Positions 44,004 through 53,523 of a stretch of 64,000 bases of DNA are shown in pieces. The notes under the pieces were generated by a model, which saw nothing but the letters and a program-made list of their open reading frames with translations, made no database searches and was not told the origin of the DNA. Within the stretch, counting starts at the first letter, position 1; every line of letters begins with the position of its first letter. This DNA comes from Mucilaginibacter xinganensis (GTDB taxonomy: Bacteria; Bacteroidota; Bacteroidia; Sphingobacteriales; Sphingobacteriaceae): contig NZ_CP022743.1 in assembly GCF_002257585.1 (NCBI RefSeq), positions 3,100,001-3,164,000 of the forward strand, read 5' to 3'. The position numbers were made by a program, and so were the translations under genes.

Positions 44004-44981
44004 ATGTCAGTCTTAATTTACACGGAAAACGTTGGCTGGGAATTCAAAAAATCAACATTTGAAGCAGTTTCCTACGCCAGCGCAATTGCCGGTCAAAATA
44101 ATACCAACCTGGTTGCTATCTCCATTGGCGACGTAAGCAAGGCAGAGTTAACAGCACTTGGAAAGTATGGAGCCGAAAAGATTTTAAACGTTTCGAACGC
44201 TAAATTAAAAAGCTTTATAAACCAGGCCTACGCATCTGTAATTGCAGAAGCTGCTAAAAAAGAGGGTGCTGATATTGTTGTTATAGCTAACTCTTTTTCG
44301 GGCCGTGGTTTAGCACCGCGGATTGCCGTAAAGCTTGAAGCCGGGCTGGCAGATGGTGCAGTTTCCTTACCTGATCAGGGAAGCGGCAAGTTCATTGTTA
44401 AAAAAACAGCTTTTTCGGGCAAAGCATTTGCGATTGTTGAATTAACATCTGCAAATAAAGTGATCTCATTAACGCCAAACTCCTACAAAGTAGTTGAAAA
44501 GATTGAAACTGCTGTTATTGAAGATTTTGCTGCCGAAGGCAACGCTTCTGATTTTAAAGCGGTGATCAAAGAGATTGTTCGGGCTACGGATAAAGTTTCT
44601 TTACCTGATGCTGATATTGTGGTTTCGGGCGGCCGCGGACTAAAAGGCCCTGAAAACTGGGGGATGGTTGAAGAACTGGCCGGTTTGCTTGGCGCAGCTT
44701 TAGCCTGTTCAAAACCGGTATCAGATAACGGCTGGCGTCCGCACAGCGAACATGTTGGACAAACAGGCATAGCTGTGAGTCCAAATTTGTATATTGCGAT
44801 TGGAATTTCAGGTGCCATACAACACCTTGCCGGGGTTAGTTCCTCAAAAGTAATTGTTGTTATAAACAAAGACCCTGAAGCGCCATTTTTTAAAGTGGCC
44901 GACTATGGTATAGTGGGTGATGCATTTGAAGTGGTGCCAAAACTGATTGCAGCAATAAAAGAATATAAAGCTTTAGCATAA
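44004..44981 (+). CDS. etfA: Electron transfer flavoprotein, alpha subunit
   Basis: A 325-residue ETF alpha subunit. The N-terminal domain is Rossmann-like, and the C-terminal FAD domain (about 200-320) has VVSGGRGLKGPENW, SKPVSDNGWRPHSEHVGQTG, GISGAIQHLAG and VVINKDPEAPFF, all diagnostic. It binds FAD and pairs with EtfB from the previous gene. No acyl-CoA dehydrogenase or EtfQO gene lies nearby. A BFN-family gene begins 28 bp after its stop (from ATG 45010) and probably shares the transcript. Confidence 0.97.
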   Translation: MSVLIYTENVGWEFKKSTFEAVSYASAIAGQNNTNLVAISIGDVSKAELTALGKYGAEKILNVSNAKLKSFINQAYASVIAEAAKKEGADIVVIANSFSGRGLAPRIAVKLEAGLADGAVSLPDQGSGKFIVKKTAFSGKAFAIVELTSANKVISLTPNSYKVVEKIETAVIEDFAAEGNASDFKAVIKEIVRATDKVSLPDADIVVSGGRGLKGPENWGMVEELAGLLGAALACSKPVSDNGWRPHSEHVGQTGIAVSPNLYIAIGISGAIQHLAGVSSSKVIVVINKDPEAPFFKVADYGIVGDAFEVVPKLIAAIKEYKALA

Positions 44982-45009
44982 AAAAGGATCTGTTGTGATG
45001 GGTAATGAT

Positions 45010-45612
45010 ATGAAAAAAATTAAACTGGACATTGTTGGCTTGTCATACAGCCAAACGCAGTCTGGTGCCTATGCTTTGGTTTTAGGCGAAGTAAGCGGCC
45101 GCAGAAGGCTTCCAATCATTATTGGGAGTTTTGAGGCACAGGCTATTGCAATTGAGATTGAAAAAATGACGCCCAGTCGTCCGCTTACGCATGATCTTTT
45201 TAAAAGCCTTGGCGAGGCGTACAATATTAAGATCCAGGAAATTGTGATCTATAACCTGGTTGACGGTATTTTTTACTCCAAGCTTATTTGCACGGATGGA
45301 AAAAAAGTGGTTGAAATTGATGCGCGCACAAGTGATGCAATAGCGGTAGCGGTTCGTTTCGACTGCCCGATTTACACATTTGAGTTCATCCTGTCAACCG
45401 CCGGGATAGTGATTGAAGGCAATGACTTTGTATATCTGGAGAATATCAATGAAACCAAGGAAGAAAAAAATGCGACTACATCTGCCGCAGGTGGTTTCTC
45501 TTCGTTAAGCGTTGATGAACTGAAAACAAAATTACAGGAAGCCCTTGCCGAAGAATCGTACGAAAAGGCAGCCAAAATCAGGGATGAATTAAACAAGCGC
45601 AAAGCATCGTAA
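45010..45612 (+). CDS. Bifunctional-nuclease-domain (DUF151) protein with a C-terminal UVR motif
   Basis: A ~200-residue protein. The DUF151/BFN domain occupies about 1-135, with SYSQTQSGAYALVLGEVSGR, RRLPIIIGSFEAQAIAIE and KVVEIDARTSDAIAVAVRF. A UvrB/UvrC-like motif (ELKTKLQEALAEESYEKAAK) follows in the last ~40 residues. In plants, BFN proteins have RNase and DNase activity; bacterial roles are little known. In-frame GTG 44995 and ATG 44998 are possible, but MKKIKLDIVGLSYSQ from ATG 45010 is the usual family start. It is co-directional with etfBA. Confidence 0.8.
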   Translation: MKKIKLDIVGLSYSQTQSGAYALVLGEVSGRRRLPIIIGSFEAQAIAIEIEKMTPSRPLTHDLFKSLGEAYNIKIQEIVIYNLVDGIFYSKLICTDGKKVVEIDARTSDAIAVAVRFDCPIYTFEFILSTAGIVIEGNDFVYLENINETKEEKNATTSAAGGFSSLSVDELKTKLQEALAEESYEKAAKIRDELNKRKAS

Positions 45613-45770
45613 CCTGTTGCACTGATAAAAAGACAAACACTTAACCTAACTTGAAATTTTATTCTGCCTGGTGTTAAATCTGCGCTTTATAGTTTTCCGG
45701 TTTACATTTATTTCGCTATTTTCCGGCTTTAATTTAATACTGACCATTTCTTATTTTTAATTGGCCCCAT

Positions 45771-47030
45771 ATGAATGTTAAGTTTCGCTTAATACTGATG
45801 AATTTTATGCAATTTTTCGTATGGGGTGCCTGGCTGATCACCATTGGTGCGTACTGGTTTCAAAATAAACACTGGTCGGGTGCGCAATTCGGAGCCATTT
45901 TTTCTACCATGGGGATCTCAGCGATCTTTATGCCTGCTCTTACCGGGATTATTGCAGACCGGTATATTAATGCAGAAAAGCTATATGGCGTTATGCATAT
46001 TTTCGGTGCATTAACGCTATTTAGCCTGCCACTGGTAACTAATCCCACAACGTTTTTTTGGGTAATTTTATTAAATATGGTGTTTTATATGCCTACTTTA
46101 TCCCTTTCAATAACCGTTGCATATTCAGCTTTAAAACGAAACAATATTGATGTAGTTAAAGAGTACCCTCCTATCCGCATCTGGGGTACTATTGGATTCA
46201 TCGCGGCATTATGGACGGTAAGCATTACGCATAACGAGACATCTGCAAACCAGTTTTATATTGCCTCTGCAATAGCGCTGGCGTTGGGCATTTATTCGTT
46301 CTCACTGCCTAAATGCCCGCCTCTTTTTGTTAAAACGGGTAATAAATCGCTCGTAAACTCATTGGGATTAAACGCCTTTGCATTATTTAAAACACCAAGG
46401 TTTGCTATTTTTTTTGCATTTTCCCTTCTTTTAGGAGCAGCATTGCAACTCACGAATGCTTACGGTGATACATTTATCCACGACTTTAAAAATGTGGCAG
46501 AATATAAAGGTTCCATCGCAGTAAAGTATCCGGCAATCATCATGTCCATATCTCAGATTTCTGAGACGCTGTTCATTTTAGCCATTCCCTTCTTTCTTCG
46601 TAAATTTGGAATTAAGTACGTGATGCTTTTCAGTATGCTGGCATGGGTATTACGTTTTGGCCTTTTTGCTTTTGGCGATCCTGCCAGCGGGTTATGGATG
46701 ATAGTGCTGTCATGCATTGTGTACGGTATGGCGTTTGATTTCTTTAATATATCAGGTTCATTATTTGTTGAAACCCAGGTACCACCGGAAATACGTGGAA
46801 GCGCGCAAGGTTTATTCATGATGATGGTAAATGGTTTTGGTGCCTTATTTGGAAGCTTTACCAGCGGGGTAATAATCGACAAGTTTTTTACCCATGCAGA
46901 TCAAAGTAAAAACTGGCAGGGCATCTGGCTTACTTTTGCAGCGTATGCGCTGGTAATTGCTATTATTTTTCCATTTGTATTCAGGTATAAACATAACGCG
47001 GCGCTTAAACACGCTATTGAACACGCCTAA
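45771..47030 (+). CDS. Nucleoside permease, NupG-type major facilitator
   Basis: A 419-residue inner-membrane transporter with about 12 hydrophobic spans. NFMQFFVWGAWLITIGAYWF near the start, GAIFSTMGISAIFMPALTGI and EYPPIRIWGTIGFIAALW are characteristic of the nucleoside:proton symporter family (NupG/XapB). It would import nucleosides for salvage. No nucleoside hydrolase or phosphorylase gene is adjacent, so the substrate rests on family resemblance. The upstream 158 bp have no recognised promoter. Confidence 0.85.
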   Translation: MNVKFRLILMNFMQFFVWGAWLITIGAYWFQNKHWSGAQFGAIFSTMGISAIFMPALTGIIADRYINAEKLYGVMHIFGALTLFSLPLVTNPTTFFWVILLNMVFYMPTLSLSITVAYSALKRNNIDVVKEYPPIRIWGTIGFIAALWTVSITHNETSANQFYIASAIALALGIYSFSLPKCPPLFVKTGNKSLVNSLGLNAFALFKTPRFAIFFAFSLLLGAALQLTNAYGDTFIHDFKNVAEYKGSIAVKYPAIIMSISQISETLFILAIPFFLRKFGIKYVMLFSMLAWVLRFGLFAFGDPASGLWMIVLSCIVYGMAFDFFNISGSLFVETQVPPEIRGSAQGLFMMMVNGFGALFGSFTSGVIIDKFFTHADQSKNWQGIWLTFAAYALVIAIIFPFVFRYKHNAALKHAIEHA

Positions 47031-47051
47031 AATTTCTTTGATTCCTTAAAA

Positions 47052-48110
47052 ATGAAAAAACACTACCGTAAGGAAAATAACTGTCTTAACTGCGGTACTT
47101 TATTAGAAGGGAAGTTTTGCCATAATTGCGGTCAGGAAAACCTGGAACTGAAGGAAAGCTTCGGCCACATGATGAATCATGCCGTAAGTGATTACTTCCA
47201 CTTCGATCACCAGTTTTTTCATACGCTAAAGCCGCTTCTGTTTAAACCTGGATTTCTCACAAACGAGTATATGGCAGGCAGGCGCGCGCAATACCTGCAC
47301 CCGGTGAAGATGTATATCTTTATAAGTGTCGTTTACTTCCTGATGCTGTTTAAATCCGGACACGAGATCGTGAAGGTTAATGAAACACCAAATAAACCGG
47401 TAACATCATCAAAGCTGGTTGACTCCGTCAATAAAGCCATTCTTAACAACCATAACCTGAGTGCCGCCCAGAAAAAGGTATTATTATCTAAGATCAAAAA
47501 AGATGGTGTAAAAAAAACGCCTACATCTGATGAGAAAGTTGTTAAAGGATACCGTTCAGGCTTACTGGTATTTACTGAGGATAGCACCTATGCTCAATAC
47601 ATCGCAAATCAACAAAAACTACCGGAAGCCAAACGGGATGGTTTTATTGACAGGCTGATCAATAAAAGAGGCTTTGATTATAAAGTTAAATACGGAACCA
47701 GATCAAAAGAAGTGTTTTTTGATGAGCTGAAACATAATGTTCCTAAAATGATGTTCCTGATGCTCCCCCTGTTTGCCTTGATATTAAAAATTACATTTTG
47801 GCGCAATAAAAAATTTTATGTTGAACACCTCATCTATTCATTTCATTTGCATTGCTTCCTGTTTATATTCCTTTCTTTAATCATACTGCTGCAATTGATA
47901 CTTCCTGAACAGCAAACAATACAGGGTTTGATTGGCGGTTTTGCCTTCTTTTATATTGTATGGTATATTTACCGGTCGTTAAGAGTTGTTTATAACCGAA
48001 GTGTATTCAGAACCATAACAAAGTTTATAGGGATGTATTTTATGTACGTGGTTGTGCTGATGTTTTGCTTCTCCCTGATACTGGTGGCTACGGCGCTTAC
48101 GCTTGCTTAA
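47052..48110 (+). CDS. DUF3667 membrane protein with an N-terminal zinc ribbon
   Basis: A 352-residue protein. The first ~30 residues form a zinc ribbon (CLNCGTLLEGKFCHNCGQEN), followed by the family block FFHTLKPLLFKPGFLTNEYM and AGRRAQYLHPVKMYIFIS. Four or so membrane helices follow, with a charged soluble loop at about 110-225 between the first helix and the C-terminal group. DUF3667 proteins are Bacteroidota-typical and of unknown function. A zinc-ribbon-led membrane protein could be an assembly factor, but that is speculation. The stop lies 3 bp from the convergent GH53 stop. Confidence 0.8.
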   Translation: MKKHYRKENNCLNCGTLLEGKFCHNCGQENLELKESFGHMMNHAVSDYFHFDHQFFHTLKPLLFKPGFLTNEYMAGRRAQYLHPVKMYIFISVVYFLMLFKSGHEIVKVNETPNKPVTSSKLVDSVNKAILNNHNLSAAQKKVLLSKIKKDGVKKTPTSDEKVVKGYRSGLLVFTEDSTYAQYIANQQKLPEAKRDGFIDRLINKRGFDYKVKYGTRSKEVFFDELKHNVPKMMFLMLPLFALILKITFWRNKKFYVEHLIYSFHLHCFLFIFLSLIILLQLILPEQQTIQGLIGGFAFFYIVWYIYRSLRVVYNRSVFRTITKFIGMYFMYVVVLMFCFSLILVATALTLA

Positions 48111-48113
48111 CTA

Positions 48114-49154
48114 TCAATTTCCAAACGCGTCCAGCGCGGTTGTAGGTTTCCCGGTATTATCAAAAGCGCCAAGACCATAACCCTGCCAGTTATAAGCCTC
48201 CGGCTCCCAATAAAAAACGCCAAGGCCATTATTCCCTGAAACGGCATTAACCTTACTGATGATGTCAGAAAGAAAGTCGCGGGAAGTTGCCGGTGATGCC
48301 GCATCCATCCCAACTTCAACCACCATACAGGGGGTTGAATAGCGCGCTTCCATATCGTTTATATTGGCAAGGCATTGACTGTTTAGTGTTTGCCAGTTTG
48401 TGGTTGATGGATAAAGCGACATACCAATAATGTCCCATTGCGCACCGTTTGCTTTCAATCCATCAAACATCCACCGGAAAAGGCCGTTATCATATCCATT
48501 AGAAATGTGAACAATAACCTTTGTGGTACTATTTACTGATTTTACCGCTGAATAACCGGCTTTTATAAGTGCAGCAAAGTTTGCCATGTTTTTCGATGCG
48601 CGTCCCTCCTCCCAAAGCATACCATCGTTGGTTTCGTTACCTACCTGCACCCATTCAGGATTGATCCCGTTGTTTTTCAGGGTGGTCATTACGCCTACAG
48701 TATAATCATGAAGCGTATTTGTTAATGTTGTAAAGTTCAATGGAGCCCAGGCAGCCGGTTTTGTTTGTTTGCCAGGGTCGGCCCAGCTATCACTGTAATG
48801 AAAATCTACCATAATCTTCATCCCGGCATTTTTTGCACGTATTGCTTTGGCTACCAAATCAGCTGTATTACTCCATCCGTCGGCAGGATTAACCCAGGCC
48901 CTCAACCTGATGGAATTAAATCCAAGGCTTTTCATCAAAGCAAAAAGTTCCTGTTGATTGCCCGCCTTATCATAAAACTTCACACCTGAAGACTCCATTT
49001 GCGTCACCCAACTGATATCCGCCCCTTTGGCAAATGATGATGAAACAACAGGGGGCTTATAAGTTTCAGGCTGAGGTTGCGGAGTGCCTGCCTTATTTGA
49101 ACAGGATAAAATTAATAATATCGAACTACAGTAAACCCACCACCCTTTTTTCAT
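48114..49154 (-). CDS. Arabinogalactan endo-beta-1,4-galactanase, GH53 family, lipoprotein
   Basis: A 346-residue putative lipoprotein (lipobox ILSC, Cys18) with a Pro-rich linker and a GH53 barrel. FAKGADISWVTQMESSG is the family start, followed by RLRAWVNPADGW and VDFHYSDSWADPGKQ. The acid/base is Glu174 in VQVGNETNDGML, and the nucleophile is Glu280 in CMVVEVGMD. It cleaves beta-1,4-galactan in pectin side chains. It lies next to a GH9 gene on the same strand, suggesting a plant-wall degradation pair, but no SusC/D or regulator is present. Confidence 0.93.
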   Translation of the reverse strand: MKKGWWVYCSSILLILSCSNKAGTPQPQPETYKPPVVSSSFAKGADISWVTQMESSGVKFYDKAGNQQELFALMKSLGFNSIRLRAWVNPADGWSNTADLVAKAIRAKNAGMKIMVDFHYSDSWADPGKQTKPAAWAPLNFTTLTNTLHDYTVGVMTTLKNNGINPEWVQVGNETNDGMLWEEGRASKNMANFAALIKAGYSAVKSVNSTTKVIVHISNGYDNGLFRWMFDGLKANGAQWDIIGMSLYPSTTNWQTLNSQCLANINDMEARYSTPCMVVEVGMDAASPATSRDFLSDIISKVNAVSGNNGLGVFYWEPEAYNWQGYGLGAFDNTGKPTTALDAFGN

Positions 49155-49186
49155 GAAGTAATTTTTTTAGCTTTTAAATTGGTAAA

Positions 49187-49194
49187 CAAATATA
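49187..49194 (-). promoter_or_regulatory. -7 element for the GH53 gene
   Basis: On the minus strand TATATTTG matches TAnnTTTG and lies 32 bp before the GH53 ATG. A -33 TTTG is not evident. Confidence 0.4.
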
Positions 49195-49416
49195 TAGACC
49201 GCCCCAATAAAATAAAATGTTTATTTAACGTTTATTATTCAACATCCACACTGCAGCCTATCAGAAAGATTAGAAACCGGATGATACCTCAAAAATCTCT
49301 GTGTTTTGCTCCTTTTATTTGCTGCTGTTGTTTGCGTTTTTTAAACCGCATCAACGGCAGCCTTTTGTAACCTGCGTTAACTGTTGCTTAAACCATAAAT
49401 AACGGCCGATCACAAT

Positions 49417-51213
49417 TTATTTAGCGGCATTTAATTTATCTTGAAGTGCTTCCATAGCGTTAACCAAATACGCAAAAGGAGCGTTCCAGTTTATGGCTAT
49501 TTCATTTGCGGCATAAGCCCGGTCATCATCTATATAAGCTTCATCCGGTACAACAGAGGGAACTTTGATTTTATCCTGCATACCCGGGTTTGGCCCGCCA
49601 ACCAGCAGACCGGGAATCGGATCAACAATACCATCAGCAACCGATGGCCGGTGATGCGGGTGCATCGGCGTTTTGCTGCCATATCCCGTTACATAGGAAT
49701 AACCTGAGCCATTTCTTCCTAAAATATAGTCGAGATTAGCTAAAGCAAAATCAAGGTATTTCCTGTTCTTTGATAGTTGATAGGCCTGTATCAGGGCAAC
49801 TCCTTCGTTTGCTGCCTCGGAGTTACTGCCCCATCCAAAATGACGGGCTGATTTTGTCATAACCGTTTGATAGGCGGTTTCCGCGGCTCCGCTAATTAAA
49901 TTATCTGCTAAAGCCAATAGTCTGTTTTTCAACTCCGGCAGCTCTTTTGGTGAATTTGCGCCTAACAAATTGCTGTTTTTAATCAATGTGTAATATCCCA
50001 ATAACCTTACCTGGCTCCATGCAGGGATGGGCATAGTGGTATCAGGTAAAAGGTTTACCGCTTTTAAATATTCAGGTTTTTGTGTACTGACAAATAATTC
50101 GGATGCGGCCCAGATAAATTCATCACTAAAGTTACGATCGCCGTAGCCGCCGGTTGTAATTTGGGGCTCAAATACTTTGTTCATGGCATCCTGGTCATAA
50201 ACTACATCAGGATTTTTAATTGCCCATTGCCATGCTTTATTTGCCTGCAATAAGCAAGAATCAGCCAAACCCGGAAGTTCCCCCGGAAACTTGCTGAAGA
50301 TCCGGCTTGCCTGTGCCATCACCGCTGCAAAGTCAAGTGTAGCAGCAGTTCCTTTTTGCACCACATAACGCGGCTCGGTTCCTTTTTCGGGCATTTCCAT
50401 CTTATCAAATGCTGCATTGGTTAACTTATGATAAACACCCCCATCACCGGGATCCTGCATAGTGAGCATCCAGCGCAGGTTCCAAAGCACTTCGTCCAGC
50501 ACATCCGGGACCTTGTTTCCACTTTCTGGGATATTTAATTTAACAGTTTTCATATAAGCTGGGAAGTCTTCATATAGCGATAATAAGGTACTCGTACTGA
50601 TCCCGCTGTTAACTATATATTTGTTATAGTCGCCTGCATCATACCATCCCCGCGGTGATGAAATGGACATGCCTGCCGCACGCTTATCACCTGCCGCCGA
50701 TGGATGGATAAACACACTGGTATCCGGATGCCCCTCTGCCCTGCTCCATTTACCTGCATATTTCTCTTTCAAGGACACCGAGGCCCGCATAAAATAATAG
50801 GCCTTTATACTTGCTGCTGCAACATTGCGATGAACTGACCGCTTAATTTGGAACGGATAAGAATAACCGGAGCCGGGTACATAGAGTTGATAGTTGCCGG
50901 GGTGGTTAAAAGCGCTGAAATCGGCTATTGCTGTGAACCTTCCGTTTAAACCCGGCTTCATTGATTTTTTTAATTTCCCGTTGTATACCTTTTTTTTATC
51001 CGGGGTTTGAATATAAAAAACATTGCTTTTGCTGTTTAAGATAACACCTTTTTTGAGCCCGCCCGGATAAAAACCAATTTGATTTAAACGAACATTAACA
51101 CCTTCATTAACAACAGGCTCCTGTGAAAACGCCGGATGCGCCCTAAAAACCATTATAGTTACAAGCGCGCAAATGCTGCGCATAATATAGTTAGATAAAT
51201 ATTTGTTGTTCAT
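49417..51213 (-). CDS. Endoglucanase-type glycoside hydrolase, GH9 family, secreted
   Basis: A 598-residue secreted enzyme. A signal peptide ending near AFSQ precedes an N-terminal Ig-like CelD_N domain (about 36-122, NVRLNQIGFYPGG). The (alpha/alpha)6 GH9 catalytic domain has D192-A-G-D195 in RGWYDAGDYNKYI (catalytic base and metal region). HPHHRPS lies near the active site, and Glu571 in ANEIAINWNAPF is the likely acid. GH9 enzymes cut cellulose or other beta-1,4-glucans. An N-terminal Ig domain and no carbohydrate-binding module suggest a periplasmic or cell-bound role. It is co-directional with GH53. Confidence 0.92.
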   Translation of the reverse strand: MNNKYLSNYIMRSICALVTIMVFRAHPAFSQEPVVNEGVNVRLNQIGFYPGGLKKGVILNSKSNVFYIQTPDKKKVYNGKLKKSMKPGLNGRFTAIADFSAFNHPGNYQLYVPGSGYSYPFQIKRSVHRNVAAASIKAYYFMRASVSLKEKYAGKWSRAEGHPDTSVFIHPSAAGDKRAAGMSISSPRGWYDAGDYNKYIVNSGISTSTLLSLYEDFPAYMKTVKLNIPESGNKVPDVLDEVLWNLRWMLTMQDPGDGGVYHKLTNAAFDKMEMPEKGTEPRYVVQKGTAATLDFAAVMAQASRIFSKFPGELPGLADSCLLQANKAWQWAIKNPDVVYDQDAMNKVFEPQITTGGYGDRNFSDEFIWAASELFVSTQKPEYLKAVNLLPDTTMPIPAWSQVRLLGYYTLIKNSNLLGANSPKELPELKNRLLALADNLISGAAETAYQTVMTKSARHFGWGSNSEAANEGVALIQAYQLSKNRKYLDFALANLDYILGRNGSGYSYVTGYGSKTPMHPHHRPSVADGIVDPIPGLLVGGPNPGMQDKIKVPSVVPDEAYIDDDRAYAANEIAINWNAPFAYLVNAMEALQDKLNAAK

Positions 51214-51358
51214 TACGGGAAATTAATATTTCTGGATATAAATGGCTTATAAAGATACGTGTAACCTGTAAAGTAAGTATAATACTAAATTGCCAATTAG
51301 CTATATAATTATAATACTAAGAAAGTATATCGGGGTAATAACAGCGAATACCTATAAA

Positions 51359-51395
51359 ACAAAAGGCCCGCCTTTTTTGAGGGCAGACCTTTTGT
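51359..51395 (-). terminator. Terminator after the beta-barrel protein gene
   Basis: On the minus strand ACAAAAGGTCTGCC pairs with GGCGGGCCTTTTGT, with two G-U pairs, and a T-rich tract follows. The G-U pattern works only for a minus-strand transcript, which fits the gene ending at 51430. Confidence 0.75.
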
Positions 51396-51429
51396 TTTTA
51401 TTCGTCACTACTATTAATTATTCGCCCGA

Positions 51430-52023
51430 TTATATTTTAAATAAAGGCACCGCGAGGCTTAAGTTGAATAAACTTACCCTTGTATGCGAGTTACCATAAG
51501 TTTGTTTGGTTAGCCCGGCTTCGTAACGCAGATCGATGGATATGCTTTTAATATCAAGGCCGGCACCTACTACCCAGGCAAAGTTTTGATCTTTATAATT
51601 CAATGAAGTTGCGTTACCAATTGCTGAGTTAAAAGTTTGATCTTTATTAATTGCGAATGAAACCAGCGGGCCTGTATAAAAGCGGCCGCCAAAGCCAAAT
51701 GCACCAATTTTTCCACCAAATAAAAGCGGAACGTCGATACTCGTAAATTTTGCTTTTACGTCACTAGTGCCATCAGAAAGCTCAACATTTTTTGAAGTTA
51801 AATATAATTCCGGCTGAAAGTTAAAGCCTAAGGCCCCTACCCGAGCCCATAATCCACCTAAATAACCTGCACGGTTACTGCTGTTAAACGTGGAACCCGA
51901 ATACTCCAGCCCGGAAAGATTCACACCGCCTTTTATCCCCAATTGAAATGACGGTAAAACCTGGGCAGATGCAAATGTAAACGATGTAGCTGCGATAGCT
52001 AATGCGATAATAAGTTTTTTCAT
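51430..52023 (-). CDS. Small outer-membrane beta-barrel protein (PorT-like family)
   Basis: A 197-residue protein with a signal peptide (MKKLIIALAIAATSFTFASA) and amphipathic beta strands. Examples are FQLGIKGGVNLSGLEYSG, FNFQPELYLTSKN and SIDLRYEAGLTKQTYG, and the C-terminus is a hydrophobic strand ending in an aliphatic residue (NLSLAVPLFKI). This fits the outer-membrane beta-barrel family of Bacteroidota that includes PorT. Function is unknown. It follows TolC on the same strand but is separated by about 150 bp, so joint transcription is uncertain. Confidence 0.75.
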   Translation of the reverse strand: MKKLIIALAIAATSFTFASAQVLPSFQLGIKGGVNLSGLEYSGSTFNSSNRAGYLGGLWARVGALGFNFQPELYLTSKNVELSDGTSDVKAKFTSIDVPLLFGGKIGAFGFGGRFYTGPLVSFAINKDQTFNSAIGNATSLNYKDQNFAWVVGAGLDIKSISIDLRYEAGLTKQTYGNSHTRVSLFNLSLAVPLFKI

Positions 52024-52173
52024 GGTAGCAGTGTTTGATGATTTTTTTTTCAGGAACCCCTGAAAATTAGCAATATCCGGTCTGCATTAAAATAAATAAT
52101 GCAAACCGGATATTTGATGCAATCTGGAATAAAAGTAAAAGATATTTTACCAATCCAAGAAAAAAGATAAAAA

Positions 52174-53499
52174 TTAAAAGGTTAGCTGTCCCCTGTAGTA
52201 ATCGAGTATTTTAATTCTTATTAAATAATCATAACGGGCATTTATTAAATTGGTATTGGCAACATCCAGGTTATTTTTCGCTATTACAAAAACATCTGCT
52301 GTTATCACCCCTGCATTAAACTTAATCTCGGTTGCGTTATAGGCCTCCTTGTAAGCCGCTACCTGCTCGGTTACCGCATTAAACCTGTCATTTGCAGCCG
52401 CCATGTTTGCGAATGCCTGCTCTATTTGCTGCTTAAGCTGAACCTGGGTATTATTACTAACGTTTTGTGCATCGATCAAATCAAGCTTTGCCAATTTTAC
52501 ATTATTCCTGTTCTGAAAATAGTTTAATATCGGAATTTGCAAGTTTAGCCCCGGTCCGTAGCTGTAGTTGTTCCTGAACTGGTCAAAAAAACTGGTCGCT
52601 CCGGTGCTTGAATAATTGGTGTAAATTGAACCGCCTAAAGACAGTGTCGGATACAACCTACCTTTACGCGATTGAACTTCTTTTTCAGCCGCTTTAACCC
52701 TAAAGTCAGCCGCTTTAACCTGAGCCAGGCTTCCCAATGCAGTTGAATAGATCTGTTCAGGTGTTTGGTCATAACTCTTAGGAGTTTGATCGGCCGGCAT
52801 TCTTACCAATTTTATATCCTTGTTATACGGTACGTTCATCGCTTCCAGCAAATTCAATTTTGCAGTCACCAGGTTATTTTTTGCGTTAACAACATTCGCC
52901 GCGTCATTGGCATGCGATCCCTTTATGTTATAAAAATCTGCAGGAGCTACGCTGCCGGCATTATTTAAAATTGTTTCCCGGTCTAAATTAACCTTCGAGG
53001 CGTTGTATTGAAAATTTGCCTGGCTCAACTGGTCTTCACTATTTAATACCTGCAAATACAACGAAATTATATTTAATGTGGTTAAATCCTTTACCTGTTG
53101 AAAATCCATTTTACCTGCCTGGTAAGCCAGTGCGTTTTGTTTAATGGCATTTATATAGCTTAAGCCGTTTGACAATAGCACATTGCTGCTTAAGCTGTAT
53201 TGACCGTAATTTATTTTCTGGTTTACATAGTTATAGGTTGTAGGGTCCTGGCTGCGTCCAAAGCTTAATGATTGTGATGCGTTGCCGTTTAGCGTTGGCA
53301 AAAGATTTTCCCGCGCCTGCTGAAGCGCGATGCGGCTCCTTTCCATGGTTGTTCCGCTATTTTTAACGGTCAGGTTATTCTTTATGGCCAAATCGACACA
53401 TTGTTGCAGGGTTAACACACTGTCTAATTGCTGCTGGGCTTTTGCCAATACAGCTATTGATAAAAATAAAAAGAGTAATGGTATTTTCTTAAAAAACAT
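52174..53499 (-). CDS. tolC: TolC-family outer membrane efflux protein
   Basis: A 441-residue outer-membrane channel subunit with a signal peptide (about 1-21). Two repeated OEP domains are visible: SVLTLQQCVDLAIKNNLTVKN and FDQFRNNYSYGPGLNLQIPI. Long coiled-coil helices rich in Gln and Asn follow each. It forms a trimeric duct through outer membrane and periplasm. It lies 24 bp after the ATPase gene and downstream of four FtsX-type permeases, so it probably serves an efflux system. The usual HlyD-type adaptor gene is not found in the window. Confidence 0.9.
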   Translation of the reverse strand: MFFKKIPLLFLFLSIAVLAKAQQQLDSVLTLQQCVDLAIKNNLTVKNSGTTMERSRIALQQARENLLPTLNGNASQSLSFGRSQDPTTYNYVNQKINYGQYSLSSNVLLSNGLSYINAIKQNALAYQAGKMDFQQVKDLTTLNIISLYLQVLNSEDQLSQANFQYNASKVNLDRETILNNAGSVAPADFYNIKGSHANDAANVVNAKNNLVTAKLNLLEAMNVPYNKDIKLVRMPADQTPKSYDQTPEQIYSTALGSLAQVKAADFRVKAAEKEVQSRKGRLYPTLSLGGSIYTNYSSTGATSFFDQFRNNYSYGPGLNLQIPILNYFQNRNNVKLAKLDLIDAQNVSNNTQVQLKQQIEQAFANMAAANDRFNAVTEQVAAYKEAYNATEIKFNAGVITADVFVIAKNNLDVANTNLINARYDYLIRIKILDYYRGQLTF

Positions 53500-53523
53500 G
53501 ATTTCTGTAATATTTACTTCCGG

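Noticed and set aside
49179..49370. 63-codon plus-strand open frame between GH53 and GH9
   Set aside because: Cys-rich translation of an AT-rich gap, no promoter in the right direction and no family pattern.
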